Assembly: GCA_024280895.1 (NCBI GenBank) | Contig: JAJRPI010000038.1 | Coordinates: 1-41,277 of the forward strand | Reading direction: 5' to 3' | DNA length: 41,277 nt | Source of the DNA: Alphaproteobacteria bacterium | Lineage (GTDB): Bacteria > Pseudomonadota > Alphaproteobacteria > Rhizobiales > JAKIUO01 | In this document: positions 1-8,981 of the stretch, in pieces | Position numbering within the stretch: position 1 is the first letter of the stretch | How the letters are laid out: every line of letters starts with the position of its first letter | Position numbers and translations under genes: made by a program | Notes under the pieces: generated by a model | Told to the model about the DNA's origin: nothing | What the model saw: only the letters and a program-made list of their open reading frames with translations | Databases searched by the model: none

Positions 1-1
1 A

Positions 2-48
2 GGTGGGCCACCTCTCCCCAACGAGAGGCTAACTATCTGGAAGGATAG
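2..48 (+). promoter_or_regulatory. Structured 5' leader of serC (candidate serC RNA motif)
   Basis: Two hairpins precede serC. One has a 6-bp stem (CCTCTC 11-16 with GAGAGG 23-28). The second (CTATC 33-37 with GATAG 44-48) holds the Shine-Dalgarno region GGAAGG in its loop and 3' arm, a few bases from the ATG at 55. A further palindrome, GGTGG-G-CCACC (2-12), overlaps the 5' arm of the first hairpin and could compete with it. A serC RNA motif with this position is known from alphaproteobacteria; that this is a member is inferred from layout only. The leader may begin before the window. Confidence 0.5.
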
Positions 49-54
49 ACATCT

Positions 55-1233
55 ATGACTGACGTCACAAAACCGGCTACAAGGCCGGATAATCCGCGTT
101 TTTCTTCTGGTCCTTGCACCAAACGGCCAAATTGGTCTCTCAAACATCTCAATACAGATCTACTAGGTCGCTCCCATCGCTCAAAGCGCGGTAAAGCCCG
201 TCTCAAACAAGCGATTGACGAAACTCGCACGGTGCTTGGCATTCCTGACGATTATCTCATTGGCATTGTCCCGGCTTCAGACACCGGCGCAGTTGAAATG
301 GCCATGTGGTCACTCTTGGGTGAACGCGGCGTCGATATCGTATTTTGGGAAAGCTTTGGCAAAGGCTGGGCTGGCGATATAAAAGGCCAGCTCAAACTGA
401 GCGATGTGCGCACTTTGGAAGCTGGCTATGGCGAGCTGCCAGATTTGGCCGCAGTTGATTTTTCCAGAGATGTGATCTTCACCTGGAATGGCACAACCTC
501 TGGTGTACGTGTGCCCAACGGCGACTGGATCGATGCGGACCGGACCGGCCTCACTATTTGTGATGCGACCTCGGCGGTGTTCGCGCAAGATCTTGCATGG
601 GACAAGCTCGATGTCACGACATATTCGTGGCAAAAAGTGCTGGGCGGAGAAGCGGCTCACGGCATGCTCATCCTCTCCCCAAGAGCAGTTGACCGTCTCT
701 TGAGCTACACGCCCCCATGGCCAATGCCGAAAATCTTTCGCCTCACCAAAGCTGGCGCAAACGGCAATGAGTTGATCAAGGGCATCTTTACCGGTGCCAC
801 CATCAATACACCGGGCATGCTGGCGCTCGAAGATTATCTCGATGCCCTTAAATGGGCGACAGAAATTGGTGGCCTGCAAGGCATGATAAAGCGGGCCGAC
901 GATAACGCCGCCGCGATTGCCGACTGGGTGGCGCGCACGCCGTGGATCGACTTCTTGTGTGCGGATGAAAACTTACGCTCCAACACATCGGTCTGTCTGA
1001 AGATTACAGATAGCAAGATCGCAGCTATGGAAAGCGCTGATCAATGGGTGTTCGTCAAGAAAATGGTAGCTATGCTTGAAGAGCAAGATGCCGCTTACGA
1101 TCTTGGCGCCTATAAAGATGCTCCTCCTGGTTTACGCATCTGGGCCGGGTCAACCATTGAGCGCTCGAACCTTGAAGCTTTGTTCCCGTGGCTCGACTGG
1201 GCCTTTGAACGCGCATCAAGCGAGCTGTCTTAA
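55..1233 (+). CDS. serC: Phosphoserine aminotransferase
   Basis: Cytosolic PLP enzyme that transaminates 3-phosphohydroxypyruvate with glutamate to give O-phosphoserine, the second step of serine synthesis; the family often also serves pyridoxal-phosphate synthesis. The 392-residue product has the N-terminal 'SSGPCTKRP' region and the PLP-lysine context '[10 protein letters not shown]' with the Schiff-base lysine at about residue 194. Length fits the alphaproteobacterial form, which is longer than the roughly 360-residue E. coli protein. The ATG follows AAGGA (41-45), part of the hairpin leader. serA lies 82 bp downstream on the same strand, so the two probably form a serine operon. Confidence 0.95.
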   Translation: MTDVTKPATRPDNPRFSSGPCTKRPNWSLKHLNTDLLGRSHRSKRGKARLKQAIDETRTVLGIPDDYLIGIVPASDTGAVEMAMWSLLGERGVDIVFWESFGKGWAGDIKGQLKLSDVRTLEAGYGELPDLAAVDFSRDVIFTWNGTTSGVRVPNGDWIDADRTGLTICDATSAVFAQDLAWDKLDVTTYSWQKVLGGEAAHGMLILSPRAVDRLLSYTPPWPMPKIFRLTKAGANGNELIKGIFTGATINTPGMLALEDYLDALKWATEIGGLQGMIKRADDNAAAIADWVARTPWIDFLCADENLRSNTSVCLKITDSKIAAMESADQWVFVKKMVAMLEEQDAAYDLGAYKDAPPGLRIWAGSTIERSNLEALFPWLDWAFERASSELS

Positions 1234-1241
1234 CTTAAAAC

Positions 1242-1269
1242 CGTCATCCCGGCACCGCCCGGGATGACG
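1242..1269. repeat. Hairpin between serC and serA
   Basis: CGTCATCCCGG (1242-1252) and CCGGGATGACG (1259-1269) form a perfect 11-bp stem around a 6-base loop. No T-run follows, so it is not a classic terminator. It looks like the short palindromic intergenic elements common in alphaproteobacteria and could stabilise the serC message or tune the serC:serA ratio (inference). Confidence 0.6.
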
Positions 1270-1315
1270 CCGATAACAAATTTCACAAAACAATATACTC
1301 CCAAGGAGTTTTCCC

Positions 1316-2911
1316 ATGAGCGATAACAAAACACCTCGCGTCCTGATCTCTGACAAAATGAGCCCGCTTGCTGAAGCCAAATTCAAAGAGCGCGGCATTG
1401 ATGTCGACTATAAGCCCGGCATGAGCAAGGAAGAGCTGCTGGCCTGCATCGGCGAATATAATGGCCTGGCGATCAGATCCTCCACCCGTCCCGATGCCGA
1501 GATCATGAAGGCTGCCAAAAACCTCAAAGTCATTGGCCGCGCTGGTATCGGCGTTGATAATGTCGACCTGACCGCCGCTTCTGGCGCTGGCGTCATTGTC
1601 ATGAACACGCCGTTTGGCAATTCAATCACCACTGCCGAGCACGCTATCACCATGATGCTGGCACTGGCACGCCAGATCCCCGCCGCTGACAAAAGCACCC
1701 ATGAAGGCAAATGGGAAAAATCCCGCTTTATGGGCGTCGAGGTCACGGGCAAAACATTCGGCGTAATCGGTTGTGGTAATATTGGCGGCAATGCTGCCGT
1801 GCGTGCCAAAGGCCTGCAAATGAAAGTGGTCGCTGCGGATCCGTTTCTTTCTCAAGAACGTGCTGATGACCTTGGCATCGAAAAAGTCGAGCTGGACGAG
1901 CTTTATGCGCGGGCTGATTTCATCTCCCTGCATACTCCAAAAACCGACAAAACAGATGGCATGATCAATGCCGATGCGTTCGCCAAAATGAAAGACGGTG
2001 TGTATGTCATAAATTGCGCCAGAGGCGGGCTGATCGTCGAAGCTGACCTCAAAGCCGCCCTTGAAAGCGGCAAAGTGGCAGGCGCTGGCCTTGATGTGTT
2101 TGAAAGCGAACCAGCCAAGGACAATGAACTATTTGGCATGGAAAATGTTTTGTGCACACCGCATCTGGGAGCGTCCACTCTGGAAGCTCAGGAAAATGTG
2201 GCGCTACAAGTTGCCGAGCAACTTTCTGACTATTTGCTCACCGGCGCCATTACCAACGCCATCAACTTCCCCTCGATTTCCGCCGAAGAAGCACCAAAAC
2301 TCAAACCTTATGTGACCCTTGCTGATCAGCTTGGCCTGTTTGTCGGCCAACTGGTACAAAGCGGCTTGAAGAGCGTACATATCGAATATGCCGGTGAAAT
2401 TAGTGATCTCAATACCAAGGCTTTGACCTCTGCAGCGTTGGCCGGTGTCTTGCGCCCCATGCTCAATGACATCAACATGATCAGTGCGCCAGTCCTCGCC
2501 AAGGACAGGGGCATTGATGTTGAGGTAACAACGCGCGGTCAAAAAGGGGCGTTTGAAACCTATATGCGTATAGAAGTCGCAACCGATACTGGCAGCAAAC
2601 GCACAGTTGCCGGCACCGTTTTCGCCGATGGCAAACCGCGGATTATCCAGATCAAGGGCATCGACATGGAAGCCAAGCTGGGGCCGCATATGCTTTATAC
2701 CATCAACCATGACAAGCCCGGCTATATCGGGGCGCTTGGCGATATTCTGGCTGGAGCCGATCTCAATATCGCGACCTTCCATCTTGGTCGCAATAAGGAC
2801 AAGGGCGAAGCCATCGCCTTGATCAAGCTGGACAGTGAAGTGCCTGACGACATCACCAAACAGGTCCGTGATCTCGAACAGGTAAAATATGCAACGCGCC
2901 TGAGCTTTTAA
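1316..2911 (+). CDS. serA: D-3-phosphoglycerate dehydrogenase
   Basis: Catalyses the first step of serine synthesis, NAD-dependent oxidation of 3-phosphoglycerate to 3-phosphohydroxypyruvate. The 531-residue product is the long form: an N-terminal 2-hydroxyacid dehydrogenase domain with Rossmann motif 'GVIGCGNIGG' at about 149-158, the 'NCARGG' arginine region and 'TPHLGAST' catalytic histidine region, an intervening domain (about 320-450), and a C-terminal ACT domain ('NHDKPGYIGALGDILA') of the kind that mediates serine feedback in this family. A strong ribosome binding site, AAGGAG (1303-1308), fixes the ATG. It is downstream of serC in the same direction. Confidence 0.96.
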   Translation: MSDNKTPRVLISDKMSPLAEAKFKERGIDVDYKPGMSKEELLACIGEYNGLAIRSSTRPDAEIMKAAKNLKVIGRAGIGVDNVDLTAASGAGVIVMNTPFGNSITTAEHAITMMLALARQIPAADKSTHEGKWEKSRFMGVEVTGKTFGVIGCGNIGGNAAVRAKGLQMKVVAADPFLSQERADDLGIEKVELDELYARADFISLHTPKTDKTDGMINADAFAKMKDGVYVINCARGGLIVEADLKAALESGKVAGAGLDVFESEPAKDNELFGMENVLCTPHLGASTLEAQENVALQVAEQLSDYLLTGAITNAINFPSISAEEAPKLKPYVTLADQLGLFVGQLVQSGLKSVHIEYAGEISDLNTKALTSAALAGVLRPMLNDINMISAPVLAKDRGIDVEVTTRGQKGAFETYMRIEVATDTGSKRTVAGTVFADGKPRIIQIKGIDMEAKLGPHMLYTINHDKPGYIGALGDILAGADLNIATFHLGRNKDKGEAIALIKLDSEVPDDITKQVRDLEQVKYATRLSF

Positions 2912-2950
2912 AACTAAAACCCCGCGCTCCTCAATCAGAGGAACGCGGGG
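2912..2950 (-). terminator. Minus-strand terminator after the bactofilin gene
   Basis: CCCCGCG (2920-2926) pairs with CGCGGGG (2944-2950), extended inside by TCCTC (2928-2932) with GAGGA (2938-2942) across one mismatch. Read on the minus strand the stem is followed by TTTTAGTTTT, a reasonable rho-independent tail. Read on the plus strand, after serA, there is no T-run. The repeat copy at about 3107-3137 has the same hairpin without the T-run. Confidence 0.6.
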
Positions 2951-3246
2951 CTACAGCTTGGCCTATAAAACCTAACTACGCGAACAAGTGAAAGCTGAAC
3001 AAAATACACTCATGTCAAACGGTGACAGACTATAGGCCCTGCTGCTGATGGGTTATGGCTGCGCAGCCTCTCGGGTGGGTCAATATTTGTCTTGGCTGAT
3101 CTCAACCCCCGCGCTCCTCAATCAGAGGAACGCGGGGCTACAGCGTGGCCTATAAAACCTACTTACGCGAACAAGTGGAAGCTGAACAAAATACACTTAT
3201 GTCAAACGATGGCAGACTATAGGCCCTGCTGCTGATGGGTTATGGC
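2918..3246. repeat. Direct repeat of about 140 bp, two copies 187 bp apart
   Basis: Positions 2918-3059 recur at 3105-3246 with about six or seven mismatches and essentially no indels. Each copy starts with a GC-rich hairpin (CCCCGCG..CGCGGGG) and runs to 'GGGTTATGGC'. In copy 2 the last bases include the TAA stop (minus strand) of the bactofilin gene; copy 1 carries a relic of that gene end. The 45 bp between copies is unrelated. This is a local duplication of the bactofilin 3' end and downstream region. It fills most of the serA-bactofilin gap; I see no gene in it. Confidence 0.85.
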
Positions 3247-3770
3247 CGCACGTCCAGCGCAGGTTTCTCAAGAGGCTTGGCGACACCATTTGAGCGCTTG
3301 CCCTCAAGGTCCGGCGTCAGCATGGAGGCATCTTTTGGCCGATGCACACTGCCTTCAAATTCAGCCCCTTGCGATACCACAAGCGTTTGATGGATCAAAT
3401 CCCCTGAAACTTTTGCATCGGCGTTGAGGCGTATTTCCTGTGCCCGCACGGTGCCCTGCACGCCGCCGTCAATTTCCACACTCTCGGCGCTAATGGTGCC
3501 AACGACCAAGCCGCTAATGCCAATATTGACCCGCTTGCCACTGACATCACCGTGAATTTCGCCATCAATCTGTAAGGAGTCCTTGGAAACAATATTAATG
3601 TTCTCGCCAAGGATCGTCAAATCGGATCCGATTACCGAACCATTGACAATAGTTGGTGGCTCATAAGTTTGAAGTGGCTCAAGGCCGACGGGATGAATGC
3701 GGTCAATGGTGGTCAAGGATTGATCGTCGTGATCATCTTGAAGACTGGTACCTGGTTGTTTGCTGAACAT
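3240..3770 (-). CDS. Bactofilin family protein
   Basis: Bactofilins (DUF583) self-assemble without nucleotide into membrane-associated filaments that scaffold cell-wall enzymes, stalks or polar structures. The product has a charged, low-complexity N-terminus (about residues 1-45), then a right-handed beta-helix-like core with short hydrophobic/glycine repeats ('GSVIGSDLTILGENINIV', 'GEIHGDVSGKRVNIG', 'GTVRAQEIRLNADAKVSG') and a disordered proline/lysine tail ending 'DVRP'. I chose the ATG at 3770 because GGGGAG (3780-3785) sits properly ahead of it; upstream codons to 3908 remain open but lack such a site. The gene end lies inside the direct repeat. The peptidase often coupled to bactofilins is not seen nearby. 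Confidence 0.85.
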   Translation of the reverse strand: MFSKQPGTSLQDDHDDQSLTTIDRIHPVGLEPLQTYEPPTIVNGSVIGSDLTILGENINIVSKDSLQIDGEIHGDVSGKRVNIGISGLVVGTISAESVEIDGGVQGTVRAQEIRLNADAKVSGDLIHQTLVVSQGAEFEGSVHRPKDASMLTPDLEGKRSNGVAKPLEKPALDVRP

Positions 3771-3951
3771 CTGCTGGAACTCCCCTGCTCGTAATACAAT
3801 ACGCGATAATGCTCCCCAGCAACCCTTAGATGCGTTCGTAATGTGTCGAGAAATAGGCTGAGAAACTTTCACCAACAGAGAATTTTTAAAGTGAGGTAAA
3901 AAAAGCACGCCTTTTTAAACACGATAAAATTACTCAAATATCAATTGCTGC

Positions 3952-4806
3952 TTATTTGTCAGCGGATGCGATCCAGGTGGTGCCGGTCATGCGCAAGTGA
4001 TCGCCCTGCTTGAGACCATCGGCGGTTTGTATGACCTGTGCGATATACTCAGCTCGAGCTGTTTCTTCCAACTGACTAACCAACGCCATGATCGGCGCAG
4101 CCAGATCCGAGATGGCATCCCAATAGGCTTGACCATCTGCCACTTCCAGCACGTCAAGTTCGAGTTCCTCCAAAACAATATTGCCAAAGCCTGCTGATGC
4201 GATGACATCGCGCAAGCGGTCTGGGTCAGCAAGCGCGAAGATCCCCGGCGTGCCAGGTGGCGGCACCGGTACATCCATATAGTTGGCCAATGTTTGCACT
4301 AGCAGACCAACAAATGGATTTTTTTCAGGTGCGGCCCAACAAGCCAGACTGAGGCGACCATTTTCCTTGAGCGCCGCACGGGCGGGCACCAAACAATCTC
4401 CCGGTTGGGGCATGAACATCAGTCCCCAGCGGATAGTCACCGCATCAACGGTGCCAGGCGCAACATCAAGAGTTTCAGCATCGCTACATATAAATTCAAT
4501 ATTGTGAAGCCCTGCCAGTGCCGCTTTATCGCGGGCCACCGCAAGCATTTCATCAGCTAGATCAATGCCAACAACCCGCCCTGTCTCACCGGCAATCTTT
4601 GCAGCTGTGATAGCAGGCTCTCCAGTCCCCGAGGCAATATCAAGAACATGGCTGCCAGGTTTGATCTGCGCAAGTTCAAGCATACGCTTTGTGACGGGTG
4701 CCGCTCCTTTTCTCAGCAATTCATCACGCCGCCGCCAACCCTTGGCCGCCGCTGCCCATTGATCATGCTGGATCTGCTTCATCGCGGCATTTTCTGAAAC
4801 TGTCAT
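3952..4806 (-). CDS. Class I SAM-dependent methyltransferase
   Basis: A 284-residue soluble methyltransferase of the UbiE/Methyltransf_11 type. Motif I is 'HVLDIASGTGEPAITAAK' (about residues 53-70), followed by the acidic loop 'VVGIDLADEML' and motif 'TVDAVTIRWGLMFMPQPGDC'. The C-terminal third ('FALADPDRLRDVIASAGFGN') is the substrate-cap region common in these proteins. The substrate cannot be told from sequence; ubiquinone-type, lipid and small-molecule acceptors all occur in the family. ATG at 4806 is preceded by GGGAG (4813-4817). It stands alone between convergent and divergent gaps, so no operon partner helps. Confidence 0.85.
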   Translation of the reverse strand: MTVSENAAMKQIQHDQWAAAAKGWRRRDELLRKGAAPVTKRMLELAQIKPGSHVLDIASGTGEPAITAAKIAGETGRVVGIDLADEMLAVARDKAALAGLHNIEFICSDAETLDVAPGTVDAVTIRWGLMFMPQPGDCLVPARAALKENGRLSLACWAAPEKNPFVGLLVQTLANYMDVPVPPPGTPGIFALADPDRLRDVIASAGFGNIVLEELELDVLEVADGQAYWDAISDLAAPIMALVSQLEETARAEYIAQVIQTADGLKQGDHLRMTGTTWIASADK

Positions 4807-4897
4807 CTTGGCTCTCCCGTGAATGCTCTGCCCAAACCACTTAGTCCGTATGGATTATTAAACCATTTTCAACAAGCAACAATATCGTGAAGTTCAA

Positions 4898-5761
4898 CTA
4901 GATCAGAGCGCGCAACCCTTCTCGATAGGTGGGGTATTGCAGTGTGATGCCGAGCTTTTTCTTGATCTGCTCATTGCGCACGCGCTTGCACTCGCCATAA
5001 AAACTACGTGCCATAGGCGAGAGCTCCGCTTCTGCAAATTTAACCTCGGGCGGAGGATCAATGCCAAGCAGCTCGCAGGCATAACTCACCACATCCTGCG
5101 GCGGCGCTGGTTCATCATCAGAGATATTGAACAAATGCCCAGCCTTTGGTGCAAGCATGGAAGCATACAGGGTTTGCGAAATATCGCTCACATGCACACG
5201 GTTAAAAACCTGTCCCGGCTTAACAAGTCTACGGGCCTTGCCGCGCTTGATCGCCTCTAGCTGATTACGCCCTGGGCCATAGATGCCCGGCAGGCGAAAA
5301 ATATGAGGATCTATGGCCATGTCGCCAAAAAATGCCTGCCAGTCCTGCTCAGCCTTTAATCGCTCCCTTGAGCGAGGGGCAATCGGAGCAGGCTTTGTTT
5401 CCTCGTCCACCCAGTCCCCATGATGCTCACCATAGACGCCCACCGTTGACAACAGACCAAACCATTGCAGGTTGGTACATTGTTTAAGGTCACTGGCATG
5501 ATGGGTAAGAACTGGATCGCTCGAGCCGGGTGGCACGGAATTTAGTACGTGACTGGCGCTTGCAAGTCGGCCCGCAACTCCCCGCTCTCGCTCAAGGCCG
5601 GTGAACAGGCAGGCTTCAAAACCGTCCTCAACAAGCGCCTTGCACCCCGCAACATCGCGCGCCGTACCGATCACCCTCCAACCATCTCCAAGCAGCAAAC
5701 GGCCAAGCGTGCTTCCGACAAAGCCCATACCAAAACAAAATAATGTTTTGTTGCTGGTCAT
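4898..5761 (-). CDS. NAD(P)-binding SDR-like protein coupled to queG
   Basis: A 287-residue Rossmann protein. The N-terminal 'FCFGMGFVGSTLGRLL' is a GxGxxG dinucleotide site, and 'FRLPGIYGPGRNQL' and 'NRVHVSDISQTLYASM' are typical of extended SDR/YeeZ-like epimerase relatives. I do not see a clear YxxxK catalytic pair, so enzymatic activity is unproven. The start is set by a 4-base ATGA overlap with the queG stop (ATG 5761-5759, TGA 5760-5758) with GGGAG just upstream, indicating translational coupling. The same SDR is found next to queG in many Hyphomicrobiales, but its role there is not established to my knowledge. Confidence 0.8.
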   Translation of the reverse strand: MTSNKTLFCFGMGFVGSTLGRLLLGDGWRVIGTARDVAGCKALVEDGFEACLFTGLERERGVAGRLASASHVLNSVPPGSSDPVLTHHASDLKQCTNLQWFGLLSTVGVYGEHHGDWVDEETKPAPIAPRSRERLKAEQDWQAFFGDMAIDPHIFRLPGIYGPGRNQLEAIKRGKARRLVKPGQVFNRVHVSDISQTLYASMLAPKAGHLFNISDDEPAPPQDVVSYACELLGIDPPPEVKFAEAELSPMARSFYGECKRVRNEQIKKKLGITLQYPTYREGLRALI

Positions 5762-6876
5762 TTTATTACTCCCCATTCATGCAAGACATTTTGATCTGTT
5801 TCCCTCGCCATCGCCTCGTCGCGTAGAGGTTTGAATTCCTGCGCCTCCATCAGCTGTGACAAGGCCCAAACGGCCATTGCTCGCACAACGGTCGCGTCAT
5901 CTTCAAGCAAAGGCAAAATAGCGCCAACAAGATCCGCATCCCCAGAATTACCGCAGGCAATTAACACATTGCGCACAAAACAATCGCGACCGGCGCGCTT
6001 GATGGGGGTTCCCTTAAAGCGCTCGCGAAAAGCGGCATCATCCAGCACCAACAGCTCACGCAAGGGAGGATTGTCACATTCCTGACGCGGATGAAAGCGC
6101 TGCTCGTTGGCAAGCTTGGCGAATTTGTTCCAGGGGCACACAGCCAGGCAATCATCGCAACCAAAAATATGATTGCCCATTTTTTCGCGTAATTCCCGCG
6201 TAATATGGCCTTTATATTCTATGGTCAGATAAGAGATGCAGCGCCTTGCATCGAGCTGATAGGGCGCGATGAACGCGTCAGTCGGGCAAATGTCGAGGCA
6301 GCGCTCGCAGCCTCCGCAATGATCGCCGACTGCGTCGCTTGAAGCGAGTTCGGCTGTTGTAAAAATAGCTCCCAGAAACAACCATGAACCATAATCCCGC
6401 GAGACGATATTGGTGTGCTTGCCCTGCCAGCCAAGGCCAGCACTGGCGGCCAATGGTTTTTCAGTCACCGGCGCAGTATCGACAAATATCTTGACCTGCT
6501 CACCGGTGGTTTGCGCCAACCAGCCAGCCACGCGCTTCAACCGCTTGTTGATGATGGAGTGATAGTCCTTGCCTTTGGCATATACAGAAACAACGCCGTT
6601 GGATTTGTCGCCAAGTCCCGCCAACGGATCGCTTTGTGGCCCATAGTTCATGCCAAGCATGATCACGGATCGCACGTCAGACCACAGGCCGGTGGGATGG
6701 GCGCGCCGCTCCAGATGATCGCAAAGCCAGCCCATGTCGCCATGCCGCCCCTCTTGCACAAAATGCTCCAGGGCTTCGCGCAAATCAGTGACATCATCAA
6801 CGCCAACCATGCCAAGACAATCAAATCCGGCTTCTAGCGCCACATCAGTTAGCAGCTTTGAAAGGTCTTGTTTCAA
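5758..6876 (-). CDS. queG: Epoxyqueuosine reductase
   Basis: Cobalamin-dependent iron-sulfur enzyme that reduces epoxyqueuosine to queuosine in tRNAs with GUN anticodons. Visible are the N-terminal DUF1730-like region ('VIMLGMNYGP'), two ferredoxin-type cysteine clusters ('CGGCERCLDICPTDAF' and 'CDDCLAVCPWNKFAK') and a HEAT-like tail ('VVRAMAVWALSQL'), in the order expected of QueG. I favour the TTG at 6876 (GAGGA eight bases ahead, giving 'LKQDLSKLLTDVALEAGF', the usual N-terminus). An ATG at 6933 in frame would add 19 residues, and the frame is open to 6957; a TATAAT-like -10 box lies at 6957-6962 on the minus strand. It overlaps the next gene by 4 bp. Confidence 0.93.
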   Translation of the reverse strand: MKQDLSKLLTDVALEAGFDCLGMVGVDDVTDLREALEHFVQEGRHGDMGWLCDHLERRAHPTGLWSDVRSVIMLGMNYGPQSDPLAGLGDKSNGVVSVYAKGKDYHSIINKRLKRVAGWLAQTTGEQVKIFVDTAPVTEKPLAASAGLGWQGKHTNIVSRDYGSWLFLGAIFTTAELASSDAVGDHCGGCERCLDICPTDAFIAPYQLDARRCISYLTIEYKGHITRELREKMGNHIFGCDDCLAVCPWNKFAKLANEQRFHPRQECDNPPLRELLVLDDAAFRERFKGTPIKRAGRDCFVRNVLIACGNSGDADLVGAILPLLEDDATVVRAMAVWALSQLMEAQEFKPLRDEAMARETDQNVLHEWGVIK

Positions 6877-7116
6877 GCTTACGTTCCTCAATTTATCCCG
6901 CGTGTCATTTTGCGCTTTCCCCCAGGCCAACATATTGGCTATAGAAACAATGTCCAATTATACCAGACCACAAAGCTAGTGACCCATCGGGCGCGTTGCG
7001 GCACTTGCAAGATATCAGTTACTAGCGGCGCACCGCGCCTGCCCGACGAGCCGCTATGAATTGTGTCAAGGATCATTAGTTCTGTAGTCTGGTATCACAA
7101 TCAAGGGGAAGATCAC

Positions 7117-7941
7117 ATGCCGTTGGAACAAATCATCGTCCTGGCTATTTTGCAGGGCATCACCGAATTTTTGCCCATCTCATCTTCTGGCCATCTGGCG
7201 ATTTTGTCTGATCTGACCGGTTGGAGCGATCAGGGCATTGCCATGGATGTGATGATGCATGTGGGGTCCCTGTTTGCAATTATCGTCTATTTCTGGCGTG
7301 ATGTCCTCAACCTTGCAGTGGGCGGCCTCAATCTTCTACGCTTTCGCATGACGGATCATGGTCGTATGGCCATGTATATTGTATTGGCAACGATCCCGGC
7401 CGTGTTGTTTGGTTTGTTTTTAAAGAGTTCGGGCTATCTGGATGCCTTGCGCGCCGACCCCATGGCCAAACTAACGGTCATTGGCTGGACCGCCATCATA
7501 TATGGCATTGTGCTTTATCTTGCCGATCGCTTTGGTCCCGATACCAAACGCATGGAAGATATGAACCTGCCCCCCGCCTTACTGATCGGTATTGCTCAAA
7601 TGTTTGCGCTGATACCTGGCACCAGTCGCTCCGGGATCACCATATCAGCAGCCCGCTTTCTAGGCTTTTCACGCCCCGAAGCCGCTCGTTTTTCTTTCCT
7701 GCTTGGCATGCCCGCCATCGCTGGCGCGGGGCTTTTGACCTTTAAAGAAGCTCATGAAGCGGGGGCCAGTTTTTCACCTGACATCTGGCTAGCGGCCGCT
7801 TTGTCCTTCGTCGTGTCATTTGGCGCTATCGCCTTTTTGATGGCGCTCGTCAAACGCATGAGCTTTGCCCCCTTCGTCCTCTATCGCCTGGCCCTTGGCA
7901 GCTTCTTGCTGACCATCGCCTATGGATATGTGACGATCTAG
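7117..7941 (+). CDS. uppP: Undecaprenyl-diphosphatase (UppP/BacA)
   Basis: Integral inner-membrane phosphatase that converts undecaprenyl diphosphate to the monophosphate lipid carrier for peptidoglycan and other envelope polymers; overproduction gives bacitracin resistance. The 274-residue product has the two signature motifs, 'GITEFLPISSSGHLAIL' near the N-terminus and 'PGTSRSGITISAARFLG' near residue 170, and multiple hydrophobic segments. ATG 7117 is chosen because GGGGAAG precedes it; the frame is open upstream to 7063 but without a site. It is divergent from queG and convergent with the NDUFA9-like gene. Confidence 0.95.
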   Translation: MPLEQIIVLAILQGITEFLPISSSGHLAILSDLTGWSDQGIAMDVMMHVGSLFAIIVYFWRDVLNLAVGGLNLLRFRMTDHGRMAMYIVLATIPAVLFGLFLKSSGYLDALRADPMAKLTVIGWTAIIYGIVLYLADRFGPDTKRMEDMNLPPALLIGIAQMFALIPGTSRSGITISAARFLGFSRPEAARFSFLLGMPAIAGAGLLTFKEAHEAGASFSPDIWLAAALSFVVSFGAIAFLMALVKRMSFAPFVLYRLALGSFLLTIAYGYVTI

Positions 7942-7953
7942 CATCGTTGGCGC

Positions 7954-7988
7954 AGTGTTGAGTGTTTAGTTGATTTTAACTCAACACT
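7954..7988. terminator. Shared hairpin between convergent uppP and NDUFA9-like genes
   Basis: AGTGTTGAGT (7954-7963) and ACTCAACACT (7979-7988) form a perfect 10-bp stem. The flanks are A/T-rich with short repeats of the motif 'CTCAAAACT'. The position between convergent genes suggests a bidirectional terminator; the U-tract is imperfect on either strand. Confidence 0.55.
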
Positions 7989-8012
7989 CAAAACTAAAAA
8001 CTCAAAACTGCA

Positions 8013-8981
8013 TTATCCCTGATAATGCTCATACATGCCTTTGGGTTTGAATTTTTCCAGAAAGACCGGGACCACGGCATCGATGGGGGTTGGATCAATG
8101 CCAAGCCCTTCAAAAGTGCGCTGTTCTTTTTGCGCTTTAGTGCTGACAATGCTGTTGGCGCGCAGCATGCGCACTTGATCAACCGTCAGCACTTTGCCTG
8201 GCAGATATTGCAAAATAACCCCCTGCACCATCGCAATGAAAAACGGGATTGGCAGTGTGCGCCGCTTGCGACCGCTATAGCTCTGCGTCAGGTGCAGTAG
8301 CTCTTTCATCGTATATTGCGCTGGGCCACCAAGCTCATAGATTGTGCCAGCAATAGCGTCACCCTCGAGTGCACGAACAATAACGCGCGCCACATCTGCG
8401 ACATAGACCGGTGCGAATTTTGTGCGGCCAAAGCCAATGGCCGGCAAAAATGGTGACAGGCGCGCCATAGCGGCAAAGCGATTGAAAAACTCGTCTTCTT
8501 CGCCAAAAATCACAGAGGGACGCAAGATCACAGCTGACGGGCAAGCCTGCAGCACCTTGATTTCCGCCAGCGCCTTGCTGCGGGCATATTGGGCTTTTGA
8601 TCGCAGGTCAGCGCCAAGCGCCGAGACATGCACTACATTGGTAATCTCAAATGTTTTTGCCGCCTCGCAAACGCGGCGTGCACCTTCACAATGAACCTCA
8701 TCAAAGGCCTGCTTGCCCGATTGCGCCAAAATCCCGGCAAGATTGACAATGGCATCTGATCCCTTGATCGCGGCACGAAGCGCTCGTGCATCGCAAATAT
8801 TGGCACGCACAGCCTGTATCTGTCCCACACCGCCAAGGGGTTGCAAAAAACCGGCCTGTTCGGTGTTACGGCAGACAATTTTAACCCGCCAGCCTTTTCT
8901 AGCAAGCAACCGCACCACATAACGCCCGACAAAGCCCGAACCGCCAATAATCGTCACAAGTTTTGCAGATTGACCCGCCAA
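8013..8981 (-). CDS. NDUFA9-like NAD(P)-binding protein (complex I-associated SDR family)
   Basis: Atypical SDR homologous to the NDUFA9/39-kDa accessory subunit of mitochondrial complex I; alphaproteobacteria carry it, often unlinked from the nuo operon. The 322-residue product begins with the dinucleotide site 'VTIIGGSGFVGRYVVRLLA', then 'VNLAGILAQSG' and 'VVHVSALGA', followed by 'YARSKALAE' (the YxxxK position). The start is inferred as TTG 8981, eight bases after AAGGAG. A TTG at 9002 would place that ribosome site inside the gene, and a GTG in between is too close to it. It may bind NADPH in complex I assembly, or act as a free reductase. Confidence 0.85.
   Translation of the reverse strand: MAGQSAKLVTIIGGSGFVGRYVVRLLARKGWRVKIVCRNTEQAGFLQPLGGVGQIQAVRANICDARALRAAIKGSDAIVNLAGILAQSGKQAFDEVHCEGARRVCEAAKTFEITNVVHVSALGADLRSKAQYARSKALAEIKVLQACPSAVILRPSVIFGEEDEFFNRFAAMARLSPFLPAIGFGRTKFAPVYVADVARVIVRALEGDAIAGTIYELGGPAQYTMKELLHLTQSYSGRKRRTLPIPFFIAMVQGVILQYLPGKVLTVDQVRMLRANSIVSTKAQKEQRTFEGLGIDPTPIDAVVPVFLEKFKPKGMYEHYQG

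Noticed and set aside
310-879. Minus-strand open frame inside serC
   Set aside because: Antisense to a clear serC; no recognisable motifs.
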